Positions 45,300 to 58,809 of a DNA stretch of 64,000 nt are shown here, piece after piece. Every line of letters begins with the position of its first letter. The stretch's first letter is position 1. Made by a program: the position numbers and the translations under genes. The notes beneath the pieces were generated by a model. The model had not been told where the DNA came from. It searched no databases and saw only the letters and a list, made by a program, of their open reading frames with translations. This DNA is from Schistosoma mansoni (taxonomy: Eukaryota; Platyhelminthes; Trematoda; Strigeidida; Schistosomatidae): positions 62,001 to 126,000 of the forward strand of contig NW_017386098.1 of the NCBI RefSeq assembly GCF_000237925.1, given 5' to 3'.

Positions 45300-47980
45300 T
45301 ACAGTGAATGCTAAATATAAAACAAAAAATTACAAAAATATCAGTCCTTTTCGTGATTTAAGCGAACTGAATACTCAATATTGAAAATATTATGTATTGA
45401 TAATTTCTACTTAATTCAGCTCACAGATCATGATAGTCTTTTATCAGAGTCACAATAAATGGTTGTCAACTACAACATATTCATTAGTACGGGGAACTGT
45501 TGTATTTCGTAGTTTTTCATTGAGAAATGACTTTAATTGAACAACCATTAGAAACTAGAAGGCTTTGAACAACATTTTTATTCGAGTAAGGAACTATTTA
45601 GTAGTGGGCATGTAAAAACCGACCAAACCGATCCAAAAACTGCAGGCCTCTAGTTAAGATTTTGAACCTCAGATTGTTGAGCTGGTTTTCAATGGTTTGC
45701 ATTTCTAAACTCAGTCAATTGGCAATAGTGAACGAAGTTAGTTCGGGATTTAAAACTCCAGTATATTTACTTAGTGAGTACTATCACACACATATATAGA
45801 TATATAGCTATGTAAAAGTTAAAATTCAATTTCTAGCAATGTAGATTAATGATGTGTCATTATTTCTTTTCATGTCAGTGTATATTGACAACAAACGTTT
45901 TAAAATTTATGATCTTCCCTCATGTGTTTATAAGCATACTTCTGTGCAAGCTGTTTTATGATAATATATACATAATTTAACTTAGCTTGTGTGTTATACA
46001 GTGGCAATAAAGGAATATATTTGTTTAGTAGGTTACCTCGTAATGGCTGTTCTACCATTCAACTAGACTAAGACAAAATAATCCTCTCTACGTTTATTAT
46101 GTAAGCGACTCAATCTAGCCCTCATTTTTTTAGACACATGTAAAGAAAAAACAATTATTTCTTACTAATGTTTAGAGGCAGTTGAAAAAAGTGAATCCAA
46201 CTTTTACTGAGTATAACAGTTGATATATAAGTTAGGTCACATAATGTAACAATAATAATATCTACAGTAAATTGAATACTAGTAGATATCATACTGGGGT
46301 GATGACAACTAACTGTTATCAGATAATTTAAAAACTGAAAAAAGTCCGCGTTAGGAATAAAAGAGAAATGGATAGTTATTCTCTTGTAGGTTAGTTTATA
46401 CACATTTTTAGTTGATAATTTACTAGACTGTTAGTTCATGGTATTTTTTTGTTTAGTTCTAAATGAAAGCTATTTTTCGATCTGTCCAATACTGTTCTTT
46501 GCCTTGATCATCATTAATCATATTATCAATTAGTTAACTATAAGTAGACTGCTCAAATTTTATAACAAAATTGTCTTACTTATGCATCTAATGAAATTTA
46601 GAAATTGTGGCAAGTCATTTTTCTAATATCTTGTCTATATAACTACATGAGTTATTAATAACAGTAACAAAAAAAGATTCTATAACAACTAAGTTTGTTT
46701 CCTGATATTCAAATTAAAGGTATAAGGAAGTGAAAACTCGCTTAACCTTTCGATTGTATTTGAAATAATGCAATAACAGAGTTAGTGAATTTATTGTTAG
46801 TGGCATAGGGAAACGACACTGAAGAAGAGACGGTCTCTGAACCTTTGGACAACAGAGATTCCTGATCTTTTCGTCTTAATTATCAAGTATGGTCTGAGTA
46901 GTAAAGTGTAAAATGCGAACGTTAGGTCTAGCCTTTATAGTTAGTGACATTTATCAACAAGGCTTGGATGGAGACACAAGGAAATTATAATGACACAATT
47001 CTGCAGTAATGAAATCGGAGGATAACTGTTCCCTAAACTCTACTTGAGATTATAGTGATCATTAACATGTATTAGACATGATTATTATAAATTGTATTCA
47101 ATCTGAAAATAGTTATGACAAAACACTACATACAGCAGTTTTAAGTGCAAGAAATCTAGTTTGTGTTACGGTGACAGACTGGCTGTCCTACAATTCAGTG
47201 GGCGGAATACAAATAACACTTTTATTATAGTGACGGGTAGTGAAATAACATGATTATAAACTCATTCATTAAACTGCAAAAGGACTTTCTTCATTGTCAA
47301 TCTCACTGTACCGTTGTATTTTTCTAATTTTAGCAGTGGTGAAGATAATTAAGACAATTAAATCTCACAGCAATAAAAATGTCACGAACAATAATAGCCT
47401 AAGAAATAACTAAAGAATGTATCCTTCACTGCCTAATTATTTGAATAATCATAACGTAATTTTAATAACTTTTAATGAATATTATTTTAGTGTTAATCAT
47501 TCCTAGTCTCTGATCTATAACTGATTATGAAACATTAATACAAACCTTTATTATTATTATCACAAACAGTACAATGGTCGTCACGTCATCAATTTGTACT
47601 CTTTATCTATCATGTTTAATTAAGTTATCCATTTCGTTGTTAAGATTGACTCATTAAACTGCCTTGATCAATTTAATATTTTCATATATTCATATAAGTA
47701 TTAGTATATATTGGAGTAAACCTTAATAAAGATGTAGTTGAAAAGTCATTGATTGTTTCGTTCTAAGAAATAGTTGCTGTGCAATCTTGGTAACTAAATC
47801 TTATTAATAAAATCGCACTTCAAAATTCGTTTGACTTTACTGTTGACAGTAGTGTTTGTACACATGGTCTCTGAATATTGAGTAAGAAACGGGATATTAA
47901 CTAAACTTTTATGATTTCTGACAGCCTTACATATAAATTCTAATCATTTAATGCTTAGATTAAAGTAATAAATTAATGTA
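45300..47980. other. Upstream region of OVO, no supported gene
   Basis: AT-rich. May be the 5' UTR intron of OVO if the promoter candidate near 48000-48200 is real. Confidence 0.4.
45635..45725 (-). repeat. Decayed SINE head fragment
   Basis: TTGTTGAGCTGGTTTTCAATGG on the + strand parallels ATTGAGCCGGCATCCAACGG at the head of SINE copy 2, with TTAAGATTTTGAACCTCAGA beside it where the A box should be. The ribozyme part is absent. Confidence 0.4.
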
Positions 47981-47984
47981 TGCA

Positions 47985-48205
47985 TACCTTTTGTTTAGTT
48001 TCGGCTTGGACTAACGGAACATATTCCCCTTATGTTTTCCGTGTATATATTGTAAAAAGTTTAGGTTGTGTACCGTTAAAATGACTATTCAACCAATCAT
48101 CAAATAAGGGAAAGGAGTGAAGTCAAATTTTTATTACCAATCAAATGCGTACATTTTATTGGTTGGCTTACCGTTGCCTGCTCGATAATACTGGAGGGGT
48201 GATTT
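47985..48205 (-). promoter_or_regulatory. Candidate OVO promoter and non-coding first exon
   Basis: Read on the - strand there are three CCAAT-type boxes (AACCAATAAAA near 48165, GATTGGTAAT near 48142, GATTGGTTG near 48097), a TATA-like ACAATATATACAC near 48048, then about 50 nt ending CTAAACAAAAG followed by a good donor GTATGC near 47988. The layout fits a TATA/CCAAT promoter with a short 5' UTR exon pointing at the OVO gene 2.8 kb away. No transcript evidence is available, so it is tentative. Confidence 0.3.
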
Positions 48206-48519
48206 GTTTAGTTTAGGGTGAATGATGTTAAAATGATAATGTGTTGAAAGCTACGAATAAGACATCCTAAATCTAGCGTGAAAACTAATGGTGCTTGATG
48301 TTACTTTACATGCGTTCCATGCAAATGGTATTTTAACTGATATTCCAATTGTTACATCCTAGAGAAGATTAGCTTATGAGTAACTATGACAGCTATTAAT
48401 TGGCTAATATTATACATATATATTCTTATTGTATAATTACTGAGTAACTAGATTATGTATATTTATATTTCTCTTATTATAAGCTTTATTTTGACCTATA
48501 GAATATTATGATACAATTT

Positions 48520-48780
48520 ACTATTTTTAAATTATACTCATTTTATTTATTAGTCTCCTACGATCACAGTCACTTTTTAACTTGATCTTGCACAATTGTT
48601 ATTTTTATTTATGGTATGATGTGGTCTGGTTTGTTTATATATAAACCAAGTATATCTGAAATAAATGATTCGTGCAGTGGAAGCTGATATTGACGTTCTG
48701 GACTCAATAGGCGGGTCTAGGCAGAAAAAGGATCAATAAGGCGCTAGGCTGCTCATACCGGTCGATACGACATTGTTGTT
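48520..48780 (+). repeat. Dispersed repeat family B, copy 1
   Basis: Matches the reverse complement of 58550-58800 over about 200 bp: CTTGCACAATTGTTATTTTT, GGTATGATGTGGTCTGG, TATATAAACCAAGTAT, GGACTCAATAGGCGGGTCTA and GGCAGAAAAAGGA all have diverged partners there. The conserved TATATAAAC would serve as a TATA box, so an LTR-like or promoter-bearing repeat is possible; the class is unknown. Confidence 0.6.
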
Positions 48781-48789
48781 CCCCAGTGT

Positions 48790-51769
48790 TAAGTTTGAAT
48801 AAGTCGTATTTTGACTGACGATCATATTACGTGACAAATTAACGGGGCAAAAGTCATAACACCAGTATCAAATAGTTTTGACTGAAAATGAAATAAATAA
48901 ATTAATTAATAAGAACTTTAGGTGGTTAGTTCAACAGTTGTGAATAATCTCGAAGTTTAAAGTTCTCATTCAAATATGGTCATCTAGTTAGTACAACTAA
49001 CCGTGGCATGCCAATTAGTATCTGTCCAGTGTTAATAGTGGATAATTTTTAAACGACACTAATAAACCCTAATATTTCTAACATGAACGACTGTGTATTA
49101 ATTATTAATTTCTTTATTAATCGCCTTAGTCGTAACATAGAAAAAGTTAGAACTAAGGTTCGGTTATTCTTTATTCTTTCCACTGATAATACTATTCAGA
49201 ACAAGTCATAAATGTTACTTGACATTTCTGATTACATGACCACTATCAATCATACTATAAGCTTAAAGATATCAAAGTCTAAATACTGGATTAATGCATA
49301 AATTAATTTTTACTTTAATACCAATAATGAATGTCTGATAGAATAAGGTACATAAAATCACTGCAACAAAACTATTGTGAACCTATTTATGAAAAGATGA
49401 GAACTATTTAGCCTTTGTTTATAGAAATAAACGACTATTTTATTGGTGCAGTACCGTCCATACGTCTTTCATCTTTTTTTAAAGCTTCACAGAGTGCACT
49501 AAATCTAAGAGATGAATCAATTTCATTCAGCTGTCTAATTTATTTTCATCTTTATTAAAATGATTTCAAGGATACGGTTTATATATATATATATATATAG
49601 TTCTAATGAAGCAAATGAATGCTTTTATTGTCAGTACTATTCATAAAGTAGGATACACTTTTGATCGTTTGCACTTTAAATTTATTTTCCAAAGAGGTTT
49701 GATTGAATATGAAGACTACAATGAAGCCCATCACATTTTTAAAAATTCCCAGTGTTTATGATTTCATGTTATAATTTTCACTAAGTAATCATCTGCTGTT
49801 TTGATGTCTTCTGAGATTTTCTGTGAAAACCCACTTGAGTGGTAGATTGCATTTTTCTATCCGTCATTACACTGTAAACACTCGGCGCTTTTTCACACTG
49901 AATCAACAAAATGTGACCATGGGCTCAGTCGTAGACCATAGGATAATTCATTTTGCAGGGAGAAATTTAACAAATGCTAGTGGTCTAAATTTAAAACTGT
50001 TTAGTTTCTCTCCAAAGTGCTTTATCCTCAATAGATGCATCCATCCTTATATTAAAGGGAGTAGTGAATAAATAACATTTCTTTTGACCGGATTTGAGGA
50101 TTGCCGCAAGATAGAAAGGAACATTTGGGGTTCGTTATGTATACTGAATGTAATATATTCTAAGAATAGAATATGTTAACATATCAACTGAAAATATCGA
50201 TCGAAACATATATCTGTACACCACCATAGAAAGTTAGGGTAAGAGCACTGGAAACTTTGTGCTTAAGAAACACCACAAAAAATAACTTAAATAATTTGCT
50301 TCATTTTATTTCGATTAAAAATAAATTTATTAAATGTTAATAAATTTCTCTTACATAAAAGTCCCACTTCAAAAATTCTATACTATCACCTTACGAGGAA
50401 TCTGAATTGATTAATAATTTGTCGAACATTAAGTTATTAAGAAAACTGCTGATTTCATATGTATAATTTATGCCCGTTGTTACAAGTTATTCTGCCTACA
50501 TAATTTAATTTCTCAATCATTTTTGACCATCATGTCAACAAAAGAAAGAAACTTTCAATCAGAATAGTTTTGATTATTAATGAAAAAATTATAACAAGAA
50601 GCAGATATCACCAAAATGACCATTACAAGTTCATCGGAACCCAGATTAGTTAGTATTCAAATGATTCATCGAAATAACAATGAACTATATTCCTAACAGT
50701 AAGAAGAATAAGAAAAGCCTGTACACGTGCAGTTTAGTATACTATTCTCAGGTTACACTGTTATAAAAGTAATCATTATTAGTACAGTTCACGAGACTCA
50801 CATTGGAAAGATGACAAATTTCTTCAAACAGAAACTAATAATTACTGAGTCATTAATAATAACTATTTTAATAGACATTATCTCACCTCAACTAGAAAAC
50901 TTATGTATAAAATACACGTGGTAGAATACATGTTACCGACCAGCATTATTTGTTGAGGATTACCCAACTTATTAAGTTTGAAATATTGTGGTAGTGATCT
51001 AAAAGGCAAATTATTTTTTTTTAATTTTTGGAAAACTAACATCAGTCTACCTGAAATAAGTTCCAGCTCAGATTAGCCTGAATTTATGTATTCTCTTAAG
51101 TGTAGTAAGATAAATGAGTACCAAAGTAGATATTAAGCAACTTAGTCAAAGCTAAGAGTTATTCATTAGGATCAAAAATGACTTTAAAATACTTCTGTCT
51201 CAACTATGATCTCATATCATGACTTAAATATATTAGTGTCTAGTGTGAGCTTTAGTAAAATTTCCACTACTGGATTTTAATAAATTTTTGGAATATTTTA
51301 ATTCTGTGCATAGAATATTCAACGTAAATAACTGTAGACAGAATTCATGATTTCATGTGTATTCTCGTTATGAAACATAACAGCCGAATAAAATTAAATT
51401 AGTAAAAACGGAAGTATGCTTATTAGTAATTTTGCTATTAAAGTGATACATATCCCAAATGGTTTAATCTATTTCGTTTATATTGTTATCAACGAAATGG
51501 AATGATGCCGACTACTGTATGATGAACAGTTAATGAAAACATATCAGAACAGAATTACGTAAATATTAATAACAGACGTGATTGTCAGACCGAAAAATGT
51601 ATGGTTTCATCAATTTCTGGAATAATACTAATAAACACGAAGGATAGTCATTCACAGTGCTGTTAATTTCAAGTATTATTTTCCACTATTAAATACTTAA
51701 ATTTCTATGGGTATTATTGTATATCGAGTCACCGGTTTAAGAATAGAAGAAAAAGTTAGTAAGAAGTTT
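48790..51769. other. Intergenic, no supported gene
   Basis: AT-rich. A short (TA)n run lies at 49580-49599. The 82-codon frame at 49823-50071 (+) has no recognisable domain. Confidence 0.5.
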
Positions 51770-51781
51770 GATGAACATTTC

Positions 51782-54700
51782 CTACTTACTTACGCCCGTT
51801 ACCCCTCGTAGAGGAGCGTAGGTCTCTCACCAGCATTCTTAACCGAACTCTGTCCTGGGAAATCCTTTCCAATTGTTTATCATTTTTTGACGTCTGCTTC
51901 CGATTTCTCGCGCAGTGTAATCTCCGGCCTATCCACCTTCAGCATCTTTTCCTAATNNNNNNNNNNNNNNNNNNNNNNNNNNNNNNNNNNNNNNNNNNNN
52001 NNNNNNNNNNNNNNNNNNNNNNNNNNNNNNNNNNNNNNNNNNNNNNNNNNNNNNNNNNNNNNNNNNNNNNNNNNNNNNNNNNNNNNNNNNNNNNNNNNNN
52101 NNNNNNNNNNNNNNNNNNNNNNNNNNNNNNNNNNNNNNNNNNNNNNNNNNNNNNNNTTCATATTGAAGATTCTGACTCCGATGTTAGCTGATAGTTGTTT
52201 TGGGTTCCATAAGTTCTTCAATTGTAGAAATGATGTCCTTGCTTTGCCAATCCTCTCGTTTACGTCTGCATCGGATTCTCCTTGTTTACAGATGGTGCTG
52301 TCCAGGTACGTGAAAGTTTCCGCCTCCTCCAGGGCTTCTCCACCAAGTGTGATTATGTTGGTGTTCTCTGTGTTGTATTTCAGGATCTTGCTTTATCCAT
52401 TGCCTATGTTAAGCCCTACTGATGCAGAGCCTGATACTACACTGGCTGCCTTTTCCTGTACTTGTTGCTGTGTATGGGATAGAAGACCTAGGTCATCTGC
52501 GAAGTCCCAATCGTCTAGCAGCACATCCAACCTGTTCTTTATATTCCGCGCTTCCCCTTTGATGTCGAGGTCTTCATAATCCAGTAGACCATCAAGAAAG
52601 AAAGGAAGGCGGAGAATAAGCAGCCCTATCTGACTCTAGTCCTCACTTGGAATGGATCTGTGAGCTGCCCTCTATGCACGACTTCGCAGTGCAGTCCGTC
52701 GTATGAATTCCGTATGATATTTACGATCTTGTCAGGTGCACCATAGTGTCGAAGACAGTTCCATAAGGTTCTTATATCCACACCGTCAAACACTTGCTCA
52801 TAGTCAATGAAGTTGACGTATAGTGACGAGTTCCATTCAACTGGTTGTTCAACGATGATCCATAGTACCGAAATTCGGTCTGTGCACGACCGATCCCTAC
52901 GGAATCCGGATTGTTGACCTCGAAGTTGGGAGTCTACTGAATCTTTCATCCGGTTCAGCAACAGTCTGTTGAAACTTTCCCTGGTACTGATAGTAGTGTG
53001 ATGCCTCTGTAGTTCTCACATTTGCTCAGATCTCCTTTCGTTGGTATCTTGATGAGATATCCTTCTTTCCAGTCTGTCGGCACTTGTTCTTCCTCCCAAA
53101 TCTTGCTGAATAGAACGTGGAGCATGTTTGCAGTTGCTTCTATGTCTGAATTCAGTGCTTCGGTTGGTATGTTGTCAGATCCTGCTGCCTTCCCACTCTT
53201 GACTTGTCTGATGACCATCCTGATTTCTTCGATCGTTGGTAAAGTGACATCTATAGGAAGGTCTGTAGGTGCTGCCTCGATGTCTCGTGGATTCGATGGA
53301 GCTGGCCTATTCAAGAGTTCCTCGAAGCATTCTACCATCTGTTCCTCTGCTCTTGACTGCCTGCCCTTGTTTACTATGCTTTCCCTCTGGTTTCTCCGTT
53401 GAATCATGTAGTTGTCGCATATTTCCTTCTCTTGTAGCTTTTTCCACTGTCACTGCTAGGTCTTCCACGTATTTCTGCTTGTCAGCTCTAATGCTTCTGT
53501 ACGCTCTCTTCTTTGTTTCTGTGGGTTCGGCCTGTGCCTTGACTTTCTCTATTCTTGTTCAGCTGTTGTTAATTGCTGTCTTCTTGTTCTTCCTTTCTTG
53601 AATCCTGTCCAGTGTCTCGCTGGAGATCCATTCCTTATGATGATGCTCCTTGCGGCCCAGCACCTCCTGACACGTTGAAGTTAATGCTTCTTTGGTCCCT
53701 ATCCAGTTGTCCTCCATCGTAGTTTCTTCTTCTTTCAGTACATTCTGTAAGGCTTGGAACCTGCTGCTCAAAGTTATCTTCAATTCATTGAGTTTGTCAG
53801 TATCTTGCAGGAAGGCTGTATTGAAACTTTGTACTGCTGTGTCTCCAGTTGTCCAGTGTTTCTTTAGCTTCGTTTTCATCTTGGTAATCACCAGGTCGTG
53901 ATCTGAAACCATGTCAGCTCCTCTCTTGGTTCTCATGTCTTACATTGGCCTTCTGGTTTTTTGGGGATACAAATATGATCGATCTGGTTCTCTGTAGTGT
54001 AATCCGGTGAGACCCATGTCGCTTTGTGCTTGCGTTTGTGGACGAATGTTGTGACACCTATGACCATTTTGTTGAATGCACATAAATTTGTAAATTTCTG
54101 GCCATTCTCGTTCCTTTCCCCCTGTGCGTGTGGTCGCATTATACCTTCATATCCGGTGTTGTCCATTCCGACTTTGGTGTTTAGGTCTCTTATCAAGATG
54201 GTCAGATCCTTTCCTGGGCACTTCGCTATGATTGATTGCAGTCACTCATAGAACTGATCTTTATTGTCGTCGTCGTTATCATTGGTGGGTATTTAACACT
54301 GGATAACATTCATTGTGATATCTTCTTTCTTTGTTTTGAAGAATGATTTGATGATTTTGGATCCATGAGATTCCCATCCTATAAGTGCTTTACGTGCATC
54401 TTTGGACAGCATCAGAGCAACTCCTTGAGTGTGAGGAGCATTTTCTTCTTCGTGACCAGAGTACAGCAGCATCTCTTATGAATCTATCCTTTCCTGTCCA
54501 ACTTGGGCTCAATGTGTTTAACTGATTACGAGCAACAACAAGTTGCATCTTTTCATTTCTCCAACTATATGGCTGGTTCTCCCAGTTTTATACATTGTTT
54601 GGACATTTGATGTGCCTATATTGATTGTTGCTGTGGTTGTTTAAAGGGGCATCAACCTCGTGACTTCTGACTAATCTTGACTTTTACCATGAATGAAGAT

Positions 54701-54871
54701 CCTTTAACTCCTAAGGGAGAGTTTAAACGGTTAAAGTGATTCTTCTCTGGTTAGCGTCTTTTTAGCAAGGTTGTTTTCTACGGGATGGGGATGCTGACCC
54801 CATGCCCAACCCTCCTCCTTTACCCAGGCTTTGGACCGACAATAACCCTAGATGAGCTACAGTCGTAGTTC
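51782..54871 (-). mobile_element. RTE-clade LINE, near full length (SR2-like), copy 2
   Basis: Same family and orientation as copy 1, with the same 5' leader (CCATGCCCAACCCTCCTCC on the + strand) and AAGTAAGTA tail. Endonuclease fragments include LNTKVGMDNTGYE and QIDHICIPKK (54196-53933); reverse transcriptase fragments include SGKAAGSDNIPTEAL and CENYRGITLL (53407-52955), NFIDYEQVFDGVDIRTLW (52961-52626) and FADD near 52505-52494. Stops and frame changes are more numerous than in copy 1. GATGAACATTTC at 51770-51781 and GATTAACATTTC at 54872-54883 form a 12-bp target duplication with one mismatch. A 200-base N run replaces part of the 3' region. Confidence 0.87.
51957..52156. other. Assembly gap of 200 N
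   Basis: A run of N of round length inside the 3' part of RTE copy 2; the true length is unknown. Confidence 0.99.
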
Positions 54872-55179
54872 GATTAACATTTCACCTAATTATTATTCCT
54901 TATGACAATACATTATCCGTAGTTAAAGTGGTTATGATAATATATTAGACAGTGTTATTAAAACAATCCTTTTTATTCACATTACATTAAAACTGATTTC
55001 AACTAAAATTGTGGTAATCATACCGAATTATGTGAGAAGTATTCCTCTGTTATGATGGACCACGCCCAGATGAATTAAAAGGATAAAATTACTTAAGATT
55101 GTGTAGTAATGTTGTTACTGAGACTTAATATAGTTGTTAGCATGTGTTGATTATATTATAACAACTTTATCTTTGTGAC

Positions 55180-55217
<38 letters not shown>
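55180..55217. repeat. (ATT)n microsatellite
   Basis: About twelve uninterrupted ATT units. Confidence 0.95.
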
Positions 55218-55219
<2 letters not shown>

Positions 55220-57156
55220 ACATTTTTATTTACATTTGTAGGTTGCCATACTGTTTAATATTACAGATATCTGATTTATGGGAATGAACAAGTGAAAATA
55301 CAAGCATATAAATGTCTAAGCTTATCCTAATCTTTGTTTTCGTTTTGTACTAACGTGAAATCTGATTAAAAACAGTAAAGGATTAAGATGGGGTACTTCC
55401 TTCTTGTTCAGTTGTTACTGCATGAATTGATTAACAATCAGTAAGGTAAGGAAAAATGAAGACTTTATTCGAAATGTACATTTGCATAATAAAGGAAAAA
55501 TGAGAATAAACGAATAATGTTCAAAAGTACTGTGTTTTGAGATAGCAGCAATAGAAATTTATCTGTCATATTATTTTATCTTTTAGATAAGGTTGAATTA
55601 ATAGCAGATCGTCTTTTAATAAGCCTGTAGAAATCAGCTCAAATTACAGGGTTATTGCACAACATCTACTGAATTGGAAATGACTTCCGAAATATGAAAC
55701 AAAAGATCAAATTCAAGCTTATGTTTTTAGTTGTGTGAAAAGTCTTTTTATGTGAAAAAATATAAAAACTAAAGAATCAAACTGAATTCATAAGAACATT
55801 TAGTTTGTAGGAATTGTAACAAGTTAAAGCCAATACACTCGTTATCAACGGTTTTCTGAAAACTTTGTTACTAATCAAGATGTATTTAACTACATAATTG
55901 TCCGCCCAATAGGATACCAAATCTATGACCATATCATGAAGACTACAACACTTGATTTCATTGTTAGCCGGTGTCAATTGCACTATATATTCAATTGGAT
56001 TAGTGTAACAGGTTATAAATTACAACTTGAGCATCTTAATACTCCAACTATATATTTTCCAATAATAATTATTCATAAGTAAAATAACTAGTTAATTCAA
56101 AGATTATTTCATAGGAGTAAGTGATATTAAATTTATTGTTCTTGGTAAACTTGAAATGTGAATTTCCCATAAAGTTATCATTTTATGCCGAACGGTTATA
56201 TTACAACAAAATTATTATATCATATGTTACAACTGAATTCTGGATAACCTAGTTTCCATAACCATTCTAAATGTTTTCAGCTATCTAACCTTAAAACAAC
56301 TAGGTTTCAGTTATTTTCGTTGGATTTTCTTTTAAGTATCAAGTAGGTCTTTTTGAGGATATGGTTTACGAATTCATCTTAACTTTCTGTAAATTTAAGT
56401 ACAAACATTGGGTCAATGTCAATATCATTTAACACTTCTCTTTTAATTGATTTTCTCAGCATTCAGTTTAATTCATTGAGATCTGGAGTTTGTCTTTGAC
56501 CAGTTAGTTTACTACCAGCCAACGAAATACGATAAAAGAACTGTTGACTAAAACTATTTACTATTCATTACTATATATATTAATATTGCATCTCGTCATC
56601 ATATCAGCTCTGATTATCATACTCGTGTCCCGTTTTATCTGTCGGATCTATTTTGGTAACGTTTAACCGTGCACGTAAACAAGGAAGAGCAGTTGGTAGG
56701 AATGGTTAATTTAAACTTACTTTTCTAAATAGTTTTTGTTATTATTCCTGTCTTCCACAACTTCATTCAATTTGTACAATTCTTGCTATCAGCTATAAAT
56801 TGTTGTTCAAAATAACATATTAACTTATTTGTGTAAATGTATCTGTCATACTGATTATCGTTCAACAAATACACGTACTTTGTAACTCACTGCTTGTTCT
56901 CTCTCAAGTAGCTGTCATATTACCAGATTTCTAACATAACATTAGCACGTTTTTCGGTTGATGTTTCAAGCATCGTTCAGGTCGATTAACTGTCATAATA
57001 CTCAAGTGTATTCATTAATTCAGATCTATTGTTATTCATATCTTAATTGTGAAATTATTTTGGACCCTCAGAGGTTTGCCATTTGCAAGTAGCACTTTGT
57101 GAAAAATTCCATACTCGTTCTCCATAACATTTACTAGTTCTCCGTACGTCCATTTT

Positions 57157-57186
57157 CATTAATATTATTATTACTATTATTACCAC

Positions 57187-57219
<33 letters not shown>
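57157..57219. repeat. (ATT)n microsatellite, interrupted
   Basis: ATT units with two short interruptions near 57172 and 57183. Confidence 0.9.
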
Positions 57220-58549
57220 TCGCATACTTTATTTTCGCCCACCACAAGTTTGTAGCCTCTGTCATATTTTGGTATGTGTTGCTTATATGGACAGATATAA
57301 TTAGTATGTATCAGGAATTAAAAGTATGATTCTTACTGACAGATGAGGAAAATAAGAGAAAGATAGAAGCCGTCGGAGTAGCAACAGGAGTGAAAGAATG
57401 ATGAAGTTTGTGAAAGACGATTCAAGAAAGATGTGCAAGTGGTGTATGCAAGATATTGTTTTCATATTTTACAAATGCTGTGTGTAATTTTGCATAAAAA
57501 AATAAACTGGTTAAGCCTATATAATTCTTGTTCATTACAATATTTGATAACACTTATCAGAATTAAATTTCTGATGTGTAAAGTCGAACGGGTTTTATTT
57601 TCACTCAGCCTATAACAGAGCACATGAAAATGGTCTGTACTCAGTACCATAACTCCACGTAAGACATCATGGTCTAAAAAAATTTCAAGATATTTTTTTG
57701 TTGAAATAAAGTGTTTTTCATTGTTTGGTTCATCTGGTCAATATATAGATTATAATCTGTACATTCAGGCTCATTCATAACTGTTTGTCTGATTCATCTC
57801 CTTAATTTATTAAAATCTATAATATCATAAAAGTTGCACTTAAAAGTAACTGATTCTTCACTAACAAATCTCGTGTTAAGTATGAGGATGATTTTGACTC
57901 ATCCACTATTACACTAATAATAAACCAAACCAACACTAAGGATATTGACTAGGAGCTATTCCCCGGGATTGAAACTCGATTAATAAAGGACAATCGATTG
58001 TTCAATATGAGATTCGTGAGTTCACCAGAATGTAGTTCCACAAAGAAAGCCAAATGATACTAGAATACTACGACCAAATATAAAGTTCAAATATTAAAAC
58101 TAATGATCATTAGAACGAGTAGTCCCAAGTATTCTGCTCTCACACACTCCTCTTATCTATGACCATCGTATGAGCATCAAATTTTCTGGACCTCGATAAA
58201 GTAAAACATATAATAGGACTTTGTAATCATTGACACATAAAACTGCCTTGATTGGTTTGAAAATTTTCGTATTAATATTCATGTATATCAGAAGAACGTC
58301 TGATGACGATCTAATTGAGAACAATATTGTTCGCCAATGTGTTGTTCTAATTTTCACATTGAGAATCCTCGGAACTTGATTTGACTACAGCATGTGTAGA
58401 GAATATAAAAAATGTTATATCCTTTCAGTAAACAAAGCAAAACAGTTTAAATACCAGCTAATTTGCCTTCTGAGCAGAGGTAGTGTGAAGTTTGATAACT
58501 GATATTTAATGTACCCGCCTATTAGAGAGCAGTGAATTATCGATCGAAC

Positions 58550-58800
58550 CAATGACACACGAAACCCGTACGAGTAGTCTAGAGTACTTGTCGGTCCTGT
58601 TTTCTGTCTAGCCCAGCCAGTTAAGTCCAAAACACCAATAACAGCCTCTGCAATATGAATCATTATATTTCAAACATACTGAGTTTATATACCAATCAAA
58701 CTGACCACATCGTACCATAAAATAGAAAACAACATTTGTACAAGATTCAGTGAAATGTGGTTGTGAATAAGAGAGATAGTAATTGATATACTGAGGATAA
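58550..58800 (-). repeat. Dispersed repeat family B, copy 2
   Basis: On the - strand: CTTGTACAAATGTTG, GGTACGATGTGGTCAG, GGTATATAAACTCAGTATG, GGACTTAACTGGCTGGGC and AGACAGAAAACAGGACC, parallel to copy 1. The open frames 58663-58415 and 58805-58608 run through it and are not thought to be genes. Confidence 0.6.
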
Positions 58801-58809
58801 CTCAAGAGC

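Larger units (their letters stand above)
54884..58540. other. Intergenic, with ATT microsatellites
   Basis: AT-rich. Trinucleotide ATT/TTA runs lie at 55180-55217 and, interrupted, at 57157-57219. No supported gene. Confidence 0.55.

Noticed and set aside
57462-58357. Several 60-66 codon frames in AT-rich DNA (also 7640-7867, 38303-38497, 38517-38777, 46155-46403, 49823-50071, 55777-55983)
   Set aside because: Length expected by chance, biased to Ile, Tyr, Leu and Phe from AT-rich sequence, no splice context or motifs.
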